NCBI GenBank assembly: GCA_050730675.1
Contig: JBOHNM010000173.1
Coordinates: 1 to 7,827, forward strand
Length of the DNA: 7,827 nucleotides
Origin: JBOHNM01 sp050730675
GTDB taxonomy: Bacteria > Planctomycetota > Phycisphaerae > Phycisphaerales > UBA1924
Direction: 5' to 3'
Shown in pieces: positions 1 through 5,171 of this stretch. The translations under genes were made by a program, and so were the position numbers. Each line of letters begins with the position of its first letter. Position 1 is the first letter of the stretch. The notes beneath the pieces were generated by a model, which saw only the letters and a list, made by a program, of their open reading frames with translations, was not told the origin of the DNA and made no database searches.

Positions 1-60
1 GGCCGCGGCCGGGCGGGTTCAGCCGCGGGCCGGGCGGGCCGCCGCGTGGTCGGCCGCCGC
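1..60. repeat. GC-rich imperfect repeat patch
   Basis: This patch consists almost entirely of G and C. A 16-nt block at 2-17 recurs with one added G at 22-38, both containing the core GCCGGGCGGG. A second 9-bp word, GGCCGCCGC, occurs at 37-45 and 52-60. The first ten bases are a perfect palindrome (GGCCGCGGCC). It lies just downstream of the hepT stop codon, so it could fold in the hepT mRNA and act as a terminator, or it could be the end of a gene outside the window. No T-tract is visible and no function can be assigned. Confidence 0.4.
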
Positions 61-68
61 AGTGAATT

Positions 69-428
69 TCAATCGGAAGCTTGATCTCGCTCGGTGATCA
101 CCTCAGCAACTTTGTCGCGGAGAATGGGGACGTTCTTGGCGATAATGCCCCAGACCACGGTGTGGTCAATCAGGTGGTAGGCGTGTGAGAGAAAGTTGCG
201 GAACTCGATGATCTCTCGCGCTTCGTGGATGCGTAGCGATAGGCCCGGCTCCTGATTGAGCAGGCGGCGGAGCGCTTCACCGATGATCTCGAACTGTCGT
301 TCAACGGCCGAGCGCAGCAACAGGTCCTCTGCGTAGTGGGTGTACGACTTGCCGGCGGTGGCCGACAGAATGAAATTGCACGCATCGCGCACATCGGCGA
401 GCCACATGCGGCTGTCACGCGGCGGCAT
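69..428 (-). CDS. hepT: HepT-like HEPN ribonuclease toxin (DUF86 family)
   Basis: This 119-residue protein has the hallmarks of a HEPN RNase toxin of the HepT/DUF86 family. The RNase motif Rx4HxY is intact as R77-NFLS-H82-A-Y84. The family block with FEIIGEALRRL occupies about residues 41-56, and the helical pattern and length suit a complete domain. In characterised HepT-MntA pairs the toxin is an RNA-cleaving dimer, and the partner MntA blocks it by adding AMP to the tyrosine of this motif; Y84 is the equivalent here. The gene starts with ATG 14 nt inside the 3' end of mntA, so the two are probably translationally coupled. An internal ATG (M8) is a less likely start because the conserved N-terminus begins before it. 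G+C looks lower than in the neighbouring core genes, which fits a horizontally acquired module. Function is inferred from motifs and context. Confidence 0.9.
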   Translation of the reverse strand: MPPRDSRMWLADVRDACNFILSATAGKSYTHYAEDLLLRSAVERQFEIIGEALRRLLNQEPGLSLRIHEAREIIEFRNFLSHAYHLIDHTVVWGIIAKNVPILRDKVAEVITERDQASD

Positions 429-726
429 AGACGGACACCTTGGTGGCGTTGACGGACTGGGCGAAGTACGAGTTGGTCACTGCGCCGACCATGACCAGAT
501 CGACCTTGCGGCCGAGCAAGGCCTGCAGATCGCGCTGAAGGCCGAAGTACGGATGGTCAAGGCCCCCGGTAACGCCGGGGATGAACTCGACAAGAAAATC
601 GATGTCCGAACGTCTGTGGTCAAATTGGTCGCCGATCACCGAACCGAAGACGTGCAGCTTCGCAACCCTGTAACGGCGACAGAGCTCGGTGATCGCGGCG
701 AGATGAGGGCGGAGTGCTTCGTGCAT
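415..726 (-). CDS. mntA: MntA-like nucleotidyltransferase antitoxin (MNT domain)
   Basis: This is a 103-residue minimal nucleotidyltransferase. It carries the pol-beta-type signature: G28-S29, then D41-I-D43 (metal-binding aspartates) inside SDIDFLVEF, and a third acidic residue at D76 in KVDLV. The spacing between GS and DxD is 11 residues, one more than the usual ten. In the known system MntA AMPylates the HEPN toxin and so acts as the antitoxin; the order here, mntA then hepT with a 14-nt overlap, matches. I chose the ATG at 726 because it gives a standard MNT N-terminus (about 27 residues before GS). The frame is open back to a TTG at 831, but the extra 35 residues do not resemble the family and no ribosome-binding site precedes that TTG. 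No clear Shine-Dalgarno precedes 726 either. Confidence 0.88.
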   Translation of the reverse strand: MHEALRPHLAAITELCRRYRVAKLHVFGSVIGDQFDHRRSDIDFLVEFIPGVTGGLDHPYFGLQRDLQALLGRKVDLVMVGAVTNSYFAQSVNATKVSVYAAA

Positions 727-850
727 CCAATCAAGGGTAAGCAGGGACGGGCCAAGAAGAAAAACGGCACCGAAGGCGGTGCGTTCGAACCGATCGAGTA
801 CCACGAGCGGTAGTGTGTGCGCAACCGACAACGCGAGAAGTAGTTGCGCG

Positions 851-864
851 ACACGCCGGCGTGT
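851..864. promoter_or_regulatory. 14-bp perfect palindrome, possible operator
   Basis: ACACGCCGGCGTGT reads the same on both strands without a mismatch. It lies about 125 bp upstream of the mntA ATG and about 64 bp upstream of the putative -35 of dnaA. A perfect dyad of this size between divergent units is the right shape for a dimeric repressor site. The regulator is unknown, and a 14-bp GC palindrome can also arise by chance in GC-rich DNA. Confidence 0.35.
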
Positions 865-894
865 GTGCCGGGGCGTGGTGCGCGGGTTTCTCGA

Positions 895-925
895 AGAAAA
901 TCCGATCGGTTGATGTGGATTTTCT
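895..925. promoter_or_regulatory. 9-bp inverted repeat with DnaA-box-like site upstream of dnaA
   Basis: AGAAAATCC (895-903) and GGATTTTCT (917-925) are perfect inverted copies with a 13-nt spacer, ending two bases before the putative -35 of dnaA. Overlapping the right arm, TGTGGATTT (914-922) matches the reverse-complement DnaA box TGTGGATAA at seven of nine positions. DnaA is known to repress its own gene through such boxes in several bacteria. Autoregulation here is an inference; the dyad could equally bind another regulator. Confidence 0.4.
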
Positions 926-927
926 CC

Positions 928-957
928 TTGACGTGCTAAGGTGTTGATCGCTAACGT
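928..957 (+). promoter_or_regulatory. putative sigma70-like promoter of dnaA
   Basis: TTGACG (928-933) matches the -35 consensus TTGACA at five of six positions. After 18 nt comes TAACGT (952-957), a moderate -10 element. Transcription would start near 964, leaving a leader of roughly 65-130 nt depending on the dnaA start. The words CTAAGGT and CTAACGT in the spacer and -10 region are near-repeats, so the -10 could also be TAAGGT with a different -35. Confidence 0.45.
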
Positions 958-1095
958 CGGCCCCTCTTTTGTTCAACGAGTCATCACCGCTCGCGGCAAC
1001 TGCCCCGGGCTTTGCGTCGGAGAGAACCCTTGACCGCGCACGCGTCGCGACCTGCCGCAGTATCCGTTGCGCGCCCAATGGCCGTGGGGAGACCC

Positions 1096-2610
1096 GTGGA
1101 AACCGATCACGAAGTCTGGGCGGCGCTGCTGAAGTACCTGCGGGCGAACAAGCCGGAACTTTGCCGCCAGTGGTTTGAAGAGATCGAGCCGTCGGGGCTG
1201 GGTTCGGGCGTGCTGCGGTTGCGGGCCCACTCGGCGGTGCACCGCGACTACCTGCAGCGTCAGTGCGTGGGACCGTTCCAGGAGGCCGCCCAGTCGGTGA
1301 CGGGGCGGCTGTTGTCGCTGAAGTTCCTCGGACCGGACGATGATGCACCCGAACTGGGGGGCAAGGCCAAGGCTAAGCGTGCAGAGGCGATGCCGGGCAC
1401 AACCGCAACGAGCGCGGCCAGCGCGCCGGTGAACGACGGGGCCGCCGGGACGCTCAATGGAAGCGATACGGGTGCGCCGACGGCGGCCGCGCCGACTCAG
1501 AACCCCACGCACACCGGCGCCGGTGTGCCGATCCCCGCGATGCCGGTGGTCGTGGATGCAAACCCGGAGCACATGTACGACGACGGGCTGGTGCTGAATC
1601 CGGACTATGGGTTCGAGCACTTTGTCGTCGGGCCCGGGAACCGGCTGTGTCATGCCGCGGCCCAGGCGGTGGCGGCCAACCCGGGGCGGGCGTACAACCC
1701 GTACTTCGTCCACGGCAATGTGGGACTGGGGAAGACGCACCTGCTCCAGGCGATCTGCCTGCGGATCCGCCAGGTGAACCCCGCGGCGGTGATTTACTAC
1801 ACCTCGTGCGAGGGGTTCATGACGCAGTTCATGGACGCCGTGCAGGCGGGGCACATGACGCGCTTCCGGTACAAGTTCCGGCACGTAGACGTCCTGGTGA
1901 TCGACGACATCCACTTCCTGGCCAAGCGCGACCGGACGCAGGAAGAGTTCTTCCACACGTTCAACAGCCTGTACCAGAGCCACAAGCAGATCGTGCTCTC
2001 GAGCGATGCGCCACCGGAGGAGATCCCGGATCTCGAGGACCGGTTGGTGTCGCGGTTCAAGTCGGGGCTGGTGACGAAGGTCGATCCGCCGTGCTACGAG
2101 ACGCGGGTGGCGATCCTGCAGAACAAGGCGAAGCTGCGCGGGTTTGATCTCTCGCCGGAAGTGGCCGGGTACATCGCCGGCAAGATCGATACGAATATCC
2201 GCGAGCTTGAGGGTGCGGTGATCAAGCTGCAGGTGATGGCAAACGTCGAGAAGCGGCCGATGGACCTGGAGTTGGCCCGGGCGGCGCTGGGCGACAGCGA
2301 GCCGCGCGAGGGCCCGCGCATCCAGATCCAGACGATCATCAACGCGGTGACCGACTTCTACGGCGTCAAGGTGACGGACCTGCAGAGCAAGCGGCGGCAG
2401 CGGTCGATCGCGTTGCCGCGGCAGCTGTGCATGTACCTGGCGCGACGTCATACGCGGTATTCGCTGGAAGAGATCGGCGGCTACTTCGGCGGGCGCGACC
2501 ACACGACCGTCATGCATGCGGTGCGGACGATCGACGAGCGGTCGCAGGCGGACGAGAGCTTCGGGCAGACGGTGCGGTCGCTCGAGGACAAGCTGCGGGC
2601 GCCTGTGTAA
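1096..2610 (+). CDS. dnaA: chromosomal replication initiator protein DnaA
   Basis: DnaA is the AAA+ ATPase that binds DnaA boxes at oriC, opens the duplex and loads the replicative helicase. All four domains are visible (numbered from the GTG at 1096, 504 residues): domain I at about 1-80; an Ala/Pro/Thr/Gly-rich linker at about 81-160; AAA+ domain III with Walker A GNVGLGKTHL (207-216), Walker B VLVIDDIHFL (266-275), sensor 1 LSSDAPPEEI, an arginine finger in LEDRLVSRF (R320) and sensor 2 NIRELEGA (R369); and domain IV with the DNA-binding signature GGRDHTTVMHAV (about 465-476). The start is uncertain. GTG 1096 has GGGGAG four bases upstream and places domain I normally. TTG 1030 has GGAGAG five bases upstream, ATG 1078 has no such site, and the frame is open back to TTG 1012. 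No dnaN follows; mutM is next and convergent. Confidence 0.97.
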   Translation: METDHEVWAALLKYLRANKPELCRQWFEEIEPSGLGSGVLRLRAHSAVHRDYLQRQCVGPFQEAAQSVTGRLLSLKFLGPDDDAPELGGKAKAKRAEAMPGTTATSAASAPVNDGAAGTLNGSDTGAPTAAAPTQNPTHTGAGVPIPAMPVVVDANPEHMYDDGLVLNPDYGFEHFVVGPGNRLCHAAAQAVAANPGRAYNPYFVHGNVGLGKTHLLQAICLRIRQVNPAAVIYYTSCEGFMTQFMDAVQAGHMTRFRYKFRHVDVLVIDDIHFLAKRDRTQEEFFHTFNSLYQSHKQIVLSSDAPPEEIPDLEDRLVSRFKSGLVTKVDPPCYETRVAILQNKAKLRGFDLSPEVAGYIAGKIDTNIRELEGAVIKLQVMANVEKRPMDLELARAALGDSEPREGPRIQIQTIINAVTDFYGVKVTDLQSKRRQRSIALPRQLCMYLARRHTRYSLEEIGGYFGGRDHTTVMHAVRTIDERSQADESFGQTVRSLEDKLRAPV

Positions 2611-2625
2611 TAACCGGTGTAATAA
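2605..2625. repeat. tandem 9-bp repeat across the dnaA stop codon
   Basis: GTGTAATAA occurs at 2605-2613, containing the dnaA stop TAA at 2608-2610, and again at 2617-2625, a 12-nt period. Within it, ATAACCGGTG (2610-2619) recurs exactly at 2773-2782, where its first four bases are the end of the perfect DnaA box. The repeats may simply be chance similarity. Confidence 0.4.
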
Positions 2626-2767
2626 GTAGAAGAGGGCGCTGGGCATCAGCAACAGGGCACTCGGTGCGGTAGCGAATGGCTGCGCGCGCTCCAGAGTGGA
2701 TGTACCACGTCATCCAAGACCGATGCGCACGCTCCAATTGGGGATGTCGGCGAGAGGTTGAGCGGCG

Positions 2768-2776
2768 TGTGGATAA
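2768..2776 (-). promoter_or_regulatory. perfect DnaA box
   Basis: TGTGGATAA is the exact reverse complement of the consensus DnaA box TTATCCACA. It lies 158 bp downstream of the dnaA stop codon. An exact 9-mer is not expected often by chance in a window this GC-rich, and its place next to dnaA makes it a likely binding site. Confidence 0.75.
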
Positions 2777-2878
2777 CCGGTGGCGGGCGCGGCGGTTGGA
2801 GAGGTCGGTATTTGGCGCTTGCCTGTCGGACCCGAACGGGGCCGGGCTGTCTGTTGACGCGATCTGCACATTGCCGCG

Positions 2879-2902
2879 CCGCCGCGACAAGTTGCGCGGC
2901 GG
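2879..2902 (+). terminator. GC-rich hairpin, possible dnaA terminator
   Basis: CCGCCGCG (2879-2886) and CGCGGCGG (2895-2902) form a perfect 8-bp stem with an 8-nt loop, followed on the plus strand by GTTGTT, a weak U-rich tail. It lies about 270 nt after the dnaA stop, between convergent dnaA and mutM. It could end dnaA transcription or be a structural element of the putative origin. The tail is too poor for a confident intrinsic terminator. Confidence 0.4.
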
Positions 2903-2970
2903 GTTGTTCAGGGACGTGGATCCCCTGTGTCGTGCTGGAATTGTGGGGTGTTGCGTGGGGCGAGCCGGAG

Positions 2971-2979
2971 TTGTCCACC
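2971..2979 (+). promoter_or_regulatory. DnaA box, one mismatch
   Basis: TTGTCCACC matches the relaxed consensus TTNTCCACA at all but the last position. It sits 12 bp before the AT-rich stretch that starts at 2991, with a GC-rich 12-mer between them. That order (box, GC-rich spacer, AT-rich DNA) resembles the unwinding side of known origins. Confidence 0.5.
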
Positions 2980-2990
2980 AAGCGCCAGGG

Positions 2991-3040
2991 CTTAGTACTA
3001 CCACAGACAGAGATCTCTCTATGAAAGAAATAAGAAGTAG
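2991..3040. other. AT-rich stretch, candidate DNA unwinding element
   Basis: By my count 32 of these 50 bases are A or T, in strong contrast to the surrounding DNA. It contains the palindromes TAGTACTA (2993-3000) and AGAGATCTCT (3009-3018) and a purine-rich run from about 3021 to 3040. The triplets TTA-GTA-CTA (2992-3000) loosely resemble the DnaA-trio pattern (two of three fit). It is the most AT-rich point next to the DnaA boxes, hence the suggestion that it is the melting site. Confidence 0.45.
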
Positions 3041-3061
3041 CGGTCGGGTATCGCTGAACGC

Positions 3062-3949
3062 TCAGGTTACGTTCGCTTCACGGTTGGGAGTGGAACCACG
3101 CTGTGGGGAATTTGTGGATACACGCAGCCGTGGTGGAGTCCGCGGTTGGCACGTCGGACACCAGACCGTCGTGCGTTGAGCCAGGAGGCCGGAGCGGAGT
3201 TTGGTGGCGCAGGTGCGGCACGGCTGCCCCGCGCGGCCATAAACAGCGTGGCGGTCGCGGTAGGCCCCTGGGCGACCATCGCCGTCGAGGAAGTCGCGGA
3301 GCGTGGAGCCGCCGGAAGCGATGGAGGCGGCGAGCACCTGTCGGATGGCCCCGGCGAGTCGGTCGAGGTCGACGGCGCTGAGTCGATCGGCGCGGCGAGT
3401 CGGCGCGATGGCGGCGAAGAAGAGGGCTTCGTCGGCGTAGATGTTGCCCACACCAGCAAGGACGGCTTGGTCGAGGAGCGCGGCCTTGATGGCGCGGCGG
3501 GCGGTCGCGAGGCGCTTGACGAGGTGCGTCGCTTGTACGGTGAGTGCGTCGGGGCCGAGGGCGGTCCAGTGATCCGTGAGCGCAGCAGCCGAGGCGAGTG
3601 TGGTGAGGCCACCGAAGCGGCGCGGGTCGCGGAAGACGAGCTGGCCGCGCGGGAGTGTCCACAGTGCGTGCACGTGGGTGAGTTCGGGCGCTGGCGCGGC
3701 AGCGCGGAAGAAGAACTGGCCGGACATGCCGAGCTGGACGATGAGCGCGCGGCCGGAGGCGGCGATGAGGGCGAGCTGTTTGCCGCGGCGGTCGAGATGG
3801 GTGATGGTCTCGCCGGCAAGGAGGGCGGCGGGGGAGGACGGGCCGGTGACGATATCGCGGCGGCGGAGCATGACCGACCGGACGGTCACGCCGAGCAGGT
3901 GAGGCTGCAGCGAGCGGCGGACGGATTCGACTTCGGGGAGTTCGGGCAT
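3062..3949 (-). CDS. mutM: formamidopyrimidine-DNA glycosylase (MutM/Fpg)
   Basis: This 295-residue enzyme removes 8-oxoguanine and formamidopyrimidines from DNA and cuts the abasic site (bifunctional glycosylase/lyase of base-excision repair). The N-terminus PELPEVE supplies the catalytic P2 and E3 once Met is removed. K57 in RRGKQL, the intercalation-loop segment FRDPRRFGG (about 106-114), N169 in the H2TH segment GVGNIYADE, and the C-terminal zinc finger C244-x2-C247 ... C264-x2-C267 with R259 are all present. The family normally ends just after CPxCQ; here 27 poorly conserved residues follow (269-295, DNA 3065-3145), and this segment contains two DnaA-box-like sites. The ATG at 3949 is fixed by MPELPEVE. 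No clear Shine-Dalgarno precedes it. The gene converges on dnaA, and it is divergent from the zinc-ribbon gene with 79 bp between them. Confidence 0.97.
   Translation of the reverse strand: MPELPEVESVRRSLQPHLLGVTVRSVMLRRRDIVTGPSSPAALLAGETITHLDRRGKQLALIAASGRALIVQLGMSGQFFFRAAAPAPELTHVHALWTLPRGQLVFRDPRRFGGLTTLASAAALTDHWTALGPDALTVQATHLVKRLATARRAIKAALLDQAVLAGVGNIYADEALFFAAIAPTRRADRLSAVDLDRLAGAIRQVLAASIASGGSTLRDFLDGDGRPGAYRDRHAVYGRAGQPCRTCATKLRSGLLAQRTTVWCPTCQPRTPPRLRVSTNSPQRGSTPNREANVT
3102..3121 (-). promoter_or_regulatory. pair of DnaA-box-like sites inside the mutM 3' end
   Basis: TGTGGATAC (3113-3121) matches the reverse DnaA box at eight of nine positions. TGTGGGGAA (3102-3110) matches at seven of nine in the same orientation, with start points 11 bp apart (about one helical turn). 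Both have the same orientation as the perfect box at 2768. They lie in the part of mutM that codes for its non-conserved tail. Confidence 0.4.
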
Positions 3950-4028
3950 GGGAGAAACAGGCGATCAGGAATGAGGCGACCAGTGGAGGGCAGAGCGGAA
4001 AACAGAGGGCGGTGAAAGAAGGAGCGGC

Positions 4029-4535
4029 GTGAACGGAAGGAGGAGGGTGAGGTATCTTGTGGACATGGATCGTACGGACGAGCGCGGGGACGACCTGGTG
4101 CGGTGGCTCGCCGAGCGGAGCGCCGAGTGCCCTGTCTGCGGGTACAACGTGCGCGGGCTGCGAACGCCGCAGTGCCCCGAGTGCGCCGCTCCGCTGGAGT
4201 TGACGCTGCGGTCGCCGAACCAGGGGATCGGCCCGTGGGCGCTGGCGATGGTGTCGCTGTCGGCGGCGGCGGGGTTTGACCTGGTGCTGACGGCGTGCTT
4301 CGCGGTGGTCTGTGTGCTGCACGGGCTTCCACCGATGTACATCATGCTGAGGATGCTGGTGCTGGCCGTGTTGGGGGTCGCGTGCGCAGTGGCGATGGTC
4401 GTGCTGATATCGCGGCGCAAGCGCTGGATGCGGTTGCCGGTTTCGCTTCAGTGGCGCTGGGGGTGGGTGATCCTGGCCGCGGTGGCGACGCCGCACCTGC
4501 TGTACGGCGGCTACCTGCTGGCGAACACACGGTGA
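4029..4535 (+). CDS. hypothetical zinc-ribbon multi-pass membrane protein
   Basis: I do not recognise a named family. The 168-residue product has an N-terminal zinc ribbon, CPVCGY (C34, C37) followed 11 residues later by CPEC (C49, C52). Hydrophobic segments follow at about 68-97 (possibly two helices), 101-126 and 143-163, the middle one ending in a basic patch (RRKRW), which suggests three or four membrane helices and a cytoplasmic ribbon. Small proteins pairing a CPxCGYxxRGL-type ribbon with membrane helices are frequent in Planctomycetota, usually without known function. GTG 4029 has AAGGAG four bases upstream. GTG 4059 (GAGG six bases upstream) and ATG 4065 are alternatives that keep all domains. 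It converges with tadA, with 48 bp containing hairpins between them. Confidence 0.75.
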   Translation: MNGRRRVRYLVDMDRTDERGDDLVRWLAERSAECPVCGYNVRGLRTPQCPECAAPLELTLRSPNQGIGPWALAMVSLSAAAGFDLVLTACFAVVCVLHGLPPMYIMLRMLVLAVLGVACAVAMVVLISRRKRWMRLPVSLQWRWGWVILAAVATPHLLYGGYLLANTR

Positions 4536-4539
4536 ATGG

Positions 4540-4563
4540 CACGAGCACGTGCCGATGCTCGTG
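4540..4563. terminator. hairpin between convergent genes, possible bidirectional terminator
   Basis: CACGAGCA (4540-4547) pairs perfectly with TGCTCGTG (4556-4563) around an 8-nt loop, five bases after the stop codon of the zinc-ribbon gene. A second hairpin (4569-4573/4579-4583, GTGGC/GCCAC) abuts the tadA stop codon. No T-tract follows on either strand. Position between convergent stops is the main argument for a terminator role. Confidence 0.45.
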
Positions 4564-4583
4564 GGGCGGTGGCATGCAGCCAC

Positions 4584-5048
4584 TCACTCGGCGCGGAGGC
4601 GCTTGAAGAAGTCCTTGAGGAGCTGCGAGCACTCGGCCTCGAGCAGGCCGGTGATCGGCGTGACCCGGTGGTTGAGGCGCGGGTCCTCGGTGAGGCGCAT
4701 GAGGCTGCCGCAGGCGCCGGCCTTGGGGTCCATCGCGCCGAAGACCAGGCGGCCGACGCGGGAGTTCACAATCGCGCCGGCGCACATGGGGCAGGGCTCG
4801 AGGGTGACGACGAGCGTGCAGTGGTTGAGCCGCCAGTCGACGATTTCGCGGCAGGCGGCGGCGATGGCGATCAGCTCGGCGTGCGCGAGGGGGTCGTGGG
4901 CGGACTCGCGCCGGTTGGCGCCCTCGCCGAGGATGCGGCCGGTGGCGGTCTCGTAGACGACCGCGCCGACGGGGACTTCGCCCGCTGCTGCTGCGGCGCG
5001 GGCGAGGTCGAGGGCGCGAGCCATGGATTGTTCGTCGAAGGAAGGCAT
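4584..5048 (-). CDS. tadA: tRNA-specific adenosine-34 deaminase TadA
   Basis: TadA converts adenosine 34 in the anticodon of tRNA-Arg(ACG) to inosine so that one tRNA reads several Arg codons. This 154-residue protein carries the zinc-dependent cytidine/adenosine deaminase signature: HAE in DPLAHAELIAI (about 60-70) with the zinc-ligand His and proton-shuttle Glu, then PCPMC in LEPCPMCAGAI (about 84-94) with the two zinc-ligand cysteines. VGAVVY and the C-terminal FFKRLR also fit the family. I chose the ATG at 5048, which gives a normal N-terminus (MPSFDEQSMARALDLA). The frame is open for 28 more codons to 5132, but that part covers the repetitive leader and does not resemble TadA. A guanine deaminase or other family member is less likely given the PCPMCAGAI block. 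It follows tatC on the same strand after 123 bp. Confidence 0.93.
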   Translation of the reverse strand: MPSFDEQSMARALDLARAAAAAGEVPVGAVVYETATGRILGEGANRRESAHDPLAHAELIAIAAACREIVDWRLNHCTLVVTLEPCPMCAGAIVNSRVGRLVFGAMDPKAGACGSLMRLTEDPRLNHRVTPITGLLEAECSQLLKDFFKRLRAE

Positions 5049-5098
5049 GTTCTTCACAGAGGGCACAGAGAACACAAGAGGAAGGCAGAGGCAAGGCA
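5049..5098 (-). repeat. CTCTGTG-type short repeat leader upstream of tadA
   Basis: On the plus strand CACAGA (5055), CACAGAG (5064) and CACAAGAG (5073) follow each other with an exact 9-nt period, then AGGCAGAGG and CAAGGCATGG continue a similar purine-rich rhythm. Read in the direction of tadA this is a series of CTCTGTG-like words ending close to the start codon. I recall similar CTCTGTG-rich strings near genes in several environmental bacterial genomes, but cannot verify that here. It may be a mobile or amplified short repeat, or an mRNA leader element. Confidence 0.45.
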
Positions 5099-5126
5099 TG
5101 GGGTCGAGAGACTCAAATGGCAGTCG

Positions 5127-5144
5127 TCTCACAACAACGTGAGA
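5127..5144 (-). terminator. weak hairpin downstream of tatC
   Basis: TCTCAC (5127-5132) and GTGAGA (5139-5144) form a 6-bp stem with a 6-nt loop, 27 bp past the tatC stop codon on the minus strand. Only a short T run (TTT) lies further along. It may attenuate or end tatC transcription before tadA, but the stem is short. Confidence 0.3.
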
Positions 5145-5171
5145 TATCGCGGGCGCGTGCAGCGAGTTCTT

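Larger units (their letters stand above)
727..1095. promoter_or_regulatory. divergent control region between mntA-hepT and dnaA
   Basis: No convincing gene lies in this stretch. It separates the leftward mntA-hepT operon from rightward dnaA and must hold the start signals for both. Visible elements are a 14-bp palindrome (851-864), a 9-bp inverted repeat (895-903/917-925) overlapping a DnaA-box-like site (914-922), and a sigma70-like -35/-10 pair (928-957). The part from about 885 to 975 is visibly more A+T-rich than the surrounding genes. The part after about 1030 may instead be dnaA coding sequence if an earlier dnaA start is used. No clear promoter reading into mntA was found. Confidence 0.6.
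2611..3130. other. candidate chromosomal replication origin (oriC) next to dnaA
   Basis: No believable gene occupies 2611-3061; open frames there look like chance frames in GC-rich DNA. Instead there is a perfect DnaA box (TGTGGATAA, 2768-2776), an 8-of-9 box (TTGTCCACC, 2971-2979), and further into mutM an 8-of-9 box (TGTGGATAC, 3113-3121) and a 7-of-9 site (TGTGGGGAA, 3102-3110). Between them lies an AT-rich stretch (2991-3040, 32 A/T of 50 by my count) that could be the unwinding element. DnaA boxes, local AT-richness and adjacency to dnaA are the classical signature of bacterial oriC. The box count is modest and spacing irregular, so this remains a candidate. Confidence 0.6.

Noticed and set aside
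1..60. CRISPR-like array
   Set aside because: The repeats are contiguous GC-rich words with no regular unique spacers and no cas genes nearby.
973..2652. Long minus-strand open frame (559 codons) opposite dnaA
   Set aside because: It is the antisense of an unmistakable dnaA. Its His/Arg-rich composition is typical of the complementary frame in GC-rich genes.
2676..3179. Plus-strand open frames within the dnaA-mutM gap
   Set aside because: They have no recognisable motif or good ribosome-binding site, they overlap mutM antisense or the DnaA boxes, and the composition looks random.
3078..4583. Long minus-strand open frame (501 codons) over mutM and the zinc-ribbon gene
   Set aside because: It lies out of frame with mutM and antisense to the next gene, and its translation is low-complexity Arg/Pro/His.
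5049..5132. 28-codon N-terminal extension of tadA
   Set aside because: It translates the short-repeat leader and does not match the deaminase family, which starts normally at 5048.
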